From contig NZ_SBIV01000001.1 of NCBI RefSeq assembly GCF_004765795.1, positions 372,001-436,000 on the forward strand: 64,000 nt of DNA, in the 5' to 3' direction. Every line of letters starts with the position of its first letter. The stretch's first letter is position 1. The stretch is from Halorussus marinus (lineage in GTDB: Archaea > Halobacteriota > Halobacteria > Halobacteriales > Haladaptataceae). Positions 59,221-64,000 of the stretch are shown here, piece by piece. The notes beneath the pieces are model-generated. The model worked only from the letters and a program-made list of their open reading frames with translations. It was not told the origin of the DNA and ran no database searches. Both the position numbers and the translations under genes were made by a program.

Positions 59221-60576
59221 TCACTCGAAGGGGTCTTCGAGCACGACCGTCTCCTCGCGACCGGGGCCGACGCCGACCGCGTAGATGTCGGTGTCGAGTT
59301 CGTCGCTGACGTACTCGAGGTACGCTCGGGCGTTCTCCGGGACCGCGTCGTACCCCTCCTCGGCGACCGCCGCCCAGTCGACGTCCGACCAGCCGTCGAA
59401 CCGCCGGAGGTTCGGCTCGCAGTCGGCCCACTGCTCGGTGGTGGCCGGCAGGGTGAACACTTCCTCGCCGTCGAGGTCGTAGCTGTGGCCCACCTTCACC
59501 TCGTCGAGACCCGCCAGCACGTCGATGTGGTTAATCGCGAGGCCCGTAAAGCCGTTCGCGCGCGCGGCGTGGCGCAACATCGGGATGTCGAGCCACCCAA
59601 CCCGGCGGGGCCGGCCCGTGACGGTGCCGTACTCGCCGCCCTCCTCGCGGATGTACTCGGCGAGCTCCTCGCTTTCGTCGTCGCCTTTCAGTTCGGTCGG
59701 GAGTGGGCCCGAGCCGACCCGCGAGAGGTACGCCTTCACGATCCCGACGACCTCGCCCCGCCCGACCGTCGTCGGGCCGACGCCCGTCCCGGTCGCGGCG
59801 TAGCCCGCGGTGGGGTTCGAGGAGGTGACGTAGGGGTAGTTGCCGTGGTCGATGTCGATCGAGGTGCCTTGTGCACCCTCGAACATGACCTCCTCGCCGC
59901 GCTCGATGCGATCGGCGAGGAAGGCCCCGGCGTTGACGGTCATGTCCTCCTCGCGAAGCCGGCGTCCGTACTCGCTGTACTCCTCGTGGATCGCGTCGAC
60001 GTCGAACGCCGATCCGATCTCCTCGTCGGCGTCGGGGCCGTCGACGTCCACGCCGAACACGTCCTCGGCGAGCGCGCGCTTCTGGGCCACCACGTACTCG
60101 AGTTTCTCGCGGAGGCCCTCCGGGTCGAGCAGGTCGGCGATCCGGAGCCCGCGCCGGCCGACCTTGTCCTCGTAGGTCGGCCCGATCCCGCGGCCCGTCG
60201 TGCCGACTTTCATGTCCGAGTCGCTTTTGGCCTCCTCTTCGATGCCGTCGAGCACGCGGTGATACGGGAGGATGACGTGCGCGCGCTCGGCGACCCGCAC
60301 GTCGGGAGCCAGCCCCCGGTCGCGGAGGTCGTCGATCTCCTCGAACAGCGTCGCGGGGTTGACCACACAGCCGTTGCCGAGCACGCCGACCTTGTCCCGC
60401 ACCGCGCCGCTTGGGACGAGCGAGAGTTTGTACTCCGTCCCGCCCTCGACGACGGTGTGGCCCGCGTTGTCCCCGCCCTGATAGCGAGCGACGACGTCGG
60501 CGGCGTCGCCGAAGAGGTCGACGACCCCGCCCTTGCCCTCGTCTCCGAGTTGCGATCCGACGATAGTTACGGTCAT
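59221..60576 (-). CDS. purA: Adenylosuccinate synthetase
   Basis: 451 residues. The GTP-binding P-loop is GSQLGDEGKGGVVDLFG, and the IMP-binding GNGCVVNPATLFEEID and TTGRGIGPTYEDK segments are intact. TAGYAATGTGVGP, VGWLDIPMLRHAARANGFTG and GVGPGREETVV are typical later motifs. It joins IMP and aspartate using GTP, the first of two steps to AMP. Length is normal (430-460). ATG 60576 is the family start; the sequence upstream is not conserved. Cytosolic, single gene. Confidence 0.95.
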   Translation of the reverse strand: MTVTIVGSQLGDEGKGGVVDLFGDAADVVARYQGGDNAGHTVVEGGTEYKLSLVPSGAVRDKVGVLGNGCVVNPATLFEEIDDLRDRGLAPDVRVAERAHVILPYHRVLDGIEEEAKSDSDMKVGTTGRGIGPTYEDKVGRRGLRIADLLDPEGLREKLEYVVAQKRALAEDVFGVDVDGPDADEEIGSAFDVDAIHEEYSEYGRRLREEDMTVNAGAFLADRIERGEEVMFEGAQGTSIDIDHGNYPYVTSSNPTAGYAATGTGVGPTTVGRGEVVGIVKAYLSRVGSGPLPTELKGDDESEELAEYIREEGGEYGTVTGRPRRVGWLDIPMLRHAARANGFTGLAINHIDVLAGLDEVKVGHSYDLDGEEVFTLPATTEQWADCEPNLRRFDGWSDVDWAAVAEEGYDAVPENARAYLEYVSDELDTDIYAVGVGPGREETVVLEDPFE

Positions 60577-60790
60577 TACGCGGAGTGATTCTCGCCGATT
60601 CCCTAAACCGATTTCGATCGTTACGCCCCGAAAATGCACGTCCGTGGATACTACTTCGCGACCGGTGTGAGAAAAGCGCACTATCGAGGATACACCGGAT
60701 CGCCGACACCGGACGGCCTGACCAGAACCGTTAACTGTTCGCACCGACAAGCATCGATCTGATCCGGAACACCGCGGTCCGGGACAATAA

Positions 60791-60800
60791 CTTTTAAAAC
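60791..60800 (+). promoter_or_regulatory. TATA box for the small winged-helix gene
   Basis: CTTTTAAAAC lies 26-35 bp upstream of ATG 60826. The ATG at 60821 is followed by an immediate stop (ATG CCA TGA), so 60826 is the true start. Confidence 0.55.
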
Positions 60801-60825
60801 CCTCTAAGACAAGTTAACACATGCC

Positions 60826-61131
60826 ATGATAGATAGACTGGAGAAGGAAGTCGATATGCTGGAACGACATCTTCAGGTGCTGAAGATGGTCATCGAGAGC
60901 GAACCGATCGGCATCGTGAAGATGTCGAACGAGACCGGCTACCCCCACCACAAGGTTCGGTACTCCCTCCGGGTTCTCGAAGAGGAGAACCTTATCGAAC
61001 CCTCGAGCCAGGGTGCGATCACGACCGAGCGCACCGAGGAGTTCGTCTCCGAACTCGACGGTAAGATCGACGAGACGACCGCGAAACTCGAGGAGATGAA
61101 GATCAGCGAGACGCCCGAAGCCGAGAACTAA
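60826..61131 (+). CDS. Small winged-helix protein with flanking coiled coils
   Basis: 101 residues. A short N-terminal helix (IDRLEKEVDMLERHLQVLK) leads to a winged helix-turn-helix: GIVKMSNETGYPHHKVRYSL is the HTH and LEEENLIEPSSQGAITTERT the wing. The C-terminus is another charged helix. It probably binds DNA as a dimer, or acts as an RNA/DNA-binding cofactor; related proteins are conserved in haloarchaea. Its own TATA box supports independent expression. Stop TAA (61129-61131) overlaps by two bases the stop of the convergent gene. Confidence 0.72.
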   Translation: MIDRLEKEVDMLERHLQVLKMVIESEPIGIVKMSNETGYPHHKVRYSLRVLEEENLIEPSSQGAITTERTEEFVSELDGKIDETTAKLEEMKISETPEAEN

Positions 61132-63491
61132 AGCTCCGGGACGTTCAGGTGGAAGCCGCCGCTTCGGGACTCGACTAAACAGAGGTGGAACCCGCGTTTC
61201 CGCGAGAGCTTGACGAAACTCGCTCTCTTCTCGCGGCTCAGAAGGCCGCCGCTGGTCGCCGTTTCCGTCGTCTCCAGGGCCGCGGGCTCGAAGAAGCTCT
61301 CGGTCACCTGGAACGCGCCGACGAGTTCTCCGTGAGCCTGCGCGACGCCGGTCGCGGCGTCGACGAGCGATCCCATCATCTCCCCTGTCGTGGGGTCACG
61401 CGAATCGTTTAGGTCCGCGACGATCAGGGGGTTTCCCATCCGGTCGCGCATGATGACGTCGAACGTCTCCTGGCGGGTGTCGTCGCCGTCGGTGCCCGCG
61501 CCGACCGACCCGTGGAAGTCGACCCGGTCGATCTTAGAGATCGCATCGTAGAGCCCCCGGAGGCGGCTCTCGTAGCCCGTCTCTCGGATCTCGTAGAGGA
61601 GCTGTTCGACGACCCACGAGGCGAACCGGTACTCGAAGGAGTCGGTGAGAAACTCCTCGAACGGCGCGCCGTCGACCGCGACGTCGGCCGCCTCGAACTG
61701 GGTGTGGTGTTCGAGCTGGAGGTTCGCGTTCACCTCGTCGGGCTCTGCGTCCCCCGCGGCCGCCTGTTCGAGGGTCGCGTCGCCCTTCGAGCGGTAGCGA
61801 ACGAAGAGGTTCGTCCCCTCGAAGGCCTCGCCCGCGCCGAGGCGCGAACTCGCGTCGACCGAGCCGCCCGATTCGGCCGCGTCGAGTTCGGATTCGAGGC
61901 GGTCGACCTCCTGGCGGAGCGCGTCGCGCTCGCGCGCCAACTCGTCGCGCTCGGACTTGATCGACGAGAGCCGACGCTTGAGTTTCTCGATCTCCTTGGT
62001 GCGCTGGCGGAGCTCCGACCGGACCTCCGCGACGCGCTCGTCGGCGTCGCCCGTCGGCTCGCCCGAAGACGGCTCGCGGGCCTTCGACGCTCGGCTCGAC
62101 TCGCCGCTCGCCCGCGGGTCGTCGGTCCGCGAACGGTCCGCCGCTCCGGAGCGTCGGCCCGCCGACCCGCTCGAGGGCTCGGAACCGCCGCGACTCTCGG
62201 TCGCCGACCCCGACGAGGACGGCGAGGGGGTCGACCCCGCCGCGGCGCGCTCGCCGGTCCGCTCGGGACCCGCGTCGTCGGCTGTCCGGTCGGGGTCGAG
62301 CGAGGGAATCGTGGTGGTCTCGCGCCACTCGGCCTCGCCTTCGAACATCTCGCCGTCGTCGCTCTGACGTTCGTCCGACGATTCGCCCGAACCGGTCGGC
62401 GTGGTCGGCTCGTCTTCGCCGGCGTCGGCCGGCGATTCGTCCGCCGCCGCGCTCGGCGTCGGCTCGGATTGCACCTCGGCGCTCGCGGCGCCACCGGCCG
62501 GCTCCGCGGAGTCGGTATCGGCGACCTCGGCTCCGGTGGTCGCCTCGGTCGGGGCGGACTCGGCCGATGAGGTATCGGGAGAGCGTTCGGCCGGGGCGTC
62601 GCCGGCGTCGGTCGACGCCTCGGCGGTCGGTCCGCCACCGAGCGCCGACTGGTCGCCACGCTCCCGAGCACTTTGCGCGGCGTTATCTCGCGCGTCCGCG
62701 CGCTCGGACCGACTGCCCGTCCCGGACGCGGTTCGTCTCTCGGTCTCCGTCCCGGACGCGTCTCGGGCTCCGGACGGATCGCCGCCTCGGGAGGGGTCGG
62801 TCTCGGTCGCGTCGGTCGCCGGCGAGGCGTCGGCCCCCTCGGACGGCCCTCGGCGCTGGTCGCGTCCGGTGGCGGGCGTCGAGTCCGGGGCCGTCCCGCC
62901 GTCAGCGCCGCCGGCGCTCGGAGCATCCGGGGCGGGGTCGTCGGGCTCCTCGGGTTCGGGGAGGTCGATCACGTCGATGTCGACGTCGGTGACTTTGTAG
63001 ATGCCCACCTCGTCGGCCGCCCGTTCGAACGCCTCATCGCCGGAGACGACCTGTTCGCTCGCGCCGACGAACGCCACGCTCATCGAGCGCCCGCCGTAGT
63101 AGGCGACGTAGTAGTCCCCGCTCAGGACGTTCTCGCTGAGTTCGATGAAACCAGTGAACCCGCCGTCGCTGAGCGTCGAATCGACCTCCGTCAGCGGCGT
63201 GTCGTTGGTGTAGTACTTGGCTCGCGTGTCGCCGCCGGTCTCTTGCATGCTGAAGAGCAGCGGGAGCGAGGGGTGTGGCGCGGCGTACGCGGTTCCGTCG
63301 GCGTCCTCGAAGTCGTCCAGATCGCCCTCGTGGACGCCGATTGCCCGCCCGTTGAGCATGAACAGCCACGCCCCACCCGTTCGTACCGCCCCCGAGAACT
63401 CCCCGTCGGAGAGTTCGCGCAGGCCGGCGTACCCGCCCGAGAACGGACGGGAGTTCCAGCCTTCGACCTGCTCGACCGTGCGCGTTTCCAT
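61128..63491 (-). CDS. Large haloarchaeal protein with disordered middle, coiled coil and C-terminal domain (DUF7527-like)
   Basis: 787 residues from ATG 63491. Residues 1-165 are a globular domain (VEQVEGWNSRPFSGGYAGLR, VLSGDYYVAYYGGRSMSVAF). Residues about 170-500 are disordered, very rich in Ser, Thr, Ala, Asp, Pro and Glu. A coiled coil follows at about 505-565 (ELRQRTKEIEKLKRRLSSIK and on). The C-terminal 210 residues are globular (FVRYRSKGDATLEQAA, FASWVVEQLLYEIRETGYES). There is no signal peptide or membrane helix. It may be a DNA- or cytoskeleton-associated scaffold, but I know no function. It converges with the winged-helix gene, overlapping at the stop codons. Confidence 0.75.
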   Translation of the reverse strand: METRTVEQVEGWNSRPFSGGYAGLRELSDGEFSGAVRTGGAWLFMLNGRAIGVHEGDLDDFEDADGTAYAAPHPSLPLLFSMQETGGDTRAKYYTNDTPLTEVDSTLSDGGFTGFIELSENVLSGDYYVAYYGGRSMSVAFVGASEQVVSGDEAFERAADEVGIYKVTDVDIDVIDLPEPEEPDDPAPDAPSAGGADGGTAPDSTPATGRDQRRGPSEGADASPATDATETDPSRGGDPSGARDASGTETERRTASGTGSRSERADARDNAAQSARERGDQSALGGGPTAEASTDAGDAPAERSPDTSSAESAPTEATTGAEVADTDSAEPAGGAASAEVQSEPTPSAAADESPADAGEDEPTTPTGSGESSDERQSDDGEMFEGEAEWRETTTIPSLDPDRTADDAGPERTGERAAAGSTPSPSSSGSATESRGGSEPSSGSAGRRSGAADRSRTDDPRASGESSRASKAREPSSGEPTGDADERVAEVRSELRQRTKEIEKLKRRLSSIKSERDELARERDALRQEVDRLESELDAAESGGSVDASSRLGAGEAFEGTNLFVRYRSKGDATLEQAAAGDAEPDEVNANLQLEHHTQFEAADVAVDGAPFEEFLTDSFEYRFASWVVEQLLYEIRETGYESRLRGLYDAISKIDRVDFHGSVGAGTDGDDTRQETFDVIMRDRMGNPLIVADLNDSRDPTTGEMMGSLVDAATGVAQAHGELVGAFQVTESFFEPAALETTETATSGGLLSREKRASFVKLSRKRGFHLCLVESRSGGFHLNVPEL

Positions 63492-63902
63492 GTTACGGTC
63501 AAGCCAAAGCCCTTCTAAATATCTTGCGGCCCGCGACCTTTTGCTGCGGGCGCGCCCCGAGCGGCGCGCCCTTGCAAAAGCTCGATCAAAATCCTGCGTC
63601 ACCCCCTTCGGGGGTTCCTTGGTCCGCTCGCTCGGGCTTCGCCCTCGCTCTCGGTACAATTGCTCGCCTCCCGTGGACGATGGGAGTCACGAAGGTCACA
63701 AAACAGTGCGTGGCTCGGGGACACGTTCCACGGACCCACACCACAATCCGCCGCGAGCGACCGAAGGGAGCGAGCGGACCAAGGAACCGTCGAAGGAACA
63801 CCCGAGCGAAGCGAGGGTGTGACTGAGGCGGTGACGCCGTGTTTTTGATCGAGCTTTTGCAAGCGAGCGCCGCTCGGGGCGCGAGCGCAGCAAAAGGTCG
63901 TT
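63492..63902. other. Gene-free spacer filled by a long inverted repeat
   Basis: 411 bp between the DUF7527-like gene and the last partial gene. It has no credible coding frame. Nearly all of it belongs to the palindromic element described next. Confidence 0.55.
63534..63900. repeat. 367-bp imperfect inverted repeat (possible MITE-like element)
   Basis: Outer arms 63534-63591 and 63843-63900 are 58 bp each and match at 54 positions in inverted orientation, both ending CGACCTTTTGCTGCG. Inner sequences also pair: the left GGTTCCTTGGTCCGCTCGCTC and the right run from 63764 (GAGCGAGCGGACCAAGG...). The left arm additionally contains its own 9-bp hairpin (GGGCGCGCC-CCGAGC-GGCGCGCCC, 63548-63571), and CCCCCTTCGGGGG follows at about 63602. 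No transposase and no target-site duplication are visible. A non-autonomous mobile element or a large structured RNA could explain it. Confidence 0.65.
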
Positions 63903-64000
63903 TTAGATCTTAGACTCGGCGTCGTCGGCGAGTTCCTGCATGCGCTTGCCGATGCGGCCGGCCTCGCTGAACTCGTCGTCGCTCATCGCGGTCGCGAGCG
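63903..64000 (-). CDS. C-terminal end of an unidentified protein (partial)
   Basis: An open frame runs in from the right edge and stops at TAA (63905-63903). The visible tail reads LATAMSDDEFSEAGRIGKRM, then QELADDAESKI. It is a charged helical end without a family motif I can name. The start lies beyond the window. Confidence 0.5.
   Translation of the reverse strand, partial: LATAMSDDEFSEAGRIGKRMQELADDAESKI

Overview
This 64-kb window is chromosomal DNA from a halophilic archaeon (class Halobacteria). The supporting signs are very high GC, acidic proteins, Tat signals with RR motifs on secreted enzymes, TATA-type promoters close to start codons, a PGF-CTERM surface anchor and preQ0 (archaeosine) genes. 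Genus cannot be fixed from sequence alone; a Haloarcula- or Halorussus-like lineage would fit. One tRNA-Glu(CTC) is present. I see no rRNA, CRISPR array, transposase or prophage.

Layout. 1-15.5 kb: an amidohydrolase, a membrane-anchored winged-helix protein, tRNA-Glu, a cupin gene in an AT-richer patch bounded by a 14-bp inverted repeat, an APC permease, a methyltransferase, a PAS response regulator, a DUF389 membrane protein, a NosL/NosD fusion with its ABC transporter (NosF, NosY), and a V-E-E-T repeat protein coupled to a PiT phosphate transporter. 15.7-39 kb: a large cell-surface polymer locus with two FemAB-like transferases, two phosphatase/sulfatase-fold enzymes, three GH16 hydrolases, three glycosyltransferases, a NodB-type deacetylase, three tandem ATP-grasp ligases, a flippase, a DUF2206-like multispanning protein and DUF1616. 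39-45 kb: a thioredoxin-reductase-like flavoprotein, a metallo-beta-lactamase lipoprotein with DUF3006, and queD-queE-queC for preQ0. 45-52.5 kb: two giant PKD-domain surface proteins side by side. 53-64 kb: housekeeping and conserved haloarchaeal genes (EamA, CorA with a small partner, DUF6517 lipoprotein, cysS, Trm112-like, UPF0058, purA, a small winged-helix protein, a coiled-coil protein), then a 367-bp imperfect inverted repeat.

How the genes fit together. The polymer locus holds activities for building sugar chains (GT2, GT4), modifying them (deacetylase, sulfatase/phosphodiesterase folds), joining amino or carboxyl groups (ATP-grasp, FemAB), flipping them across the membrane (Wzx-like) and trimming them outside (Tat-exported GH16). 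ATP-grasp plus FemAB-like enzymes in an organism without murein suggests an aminoacyl- or peptide-decorated surface polysaccharide. This is the best candidate for an undescribed system here. A shared promoter-like element lies upstream of one glycosyltransferase gene and both PKD genes, hinting that envelope genes across the window are co-regulated.
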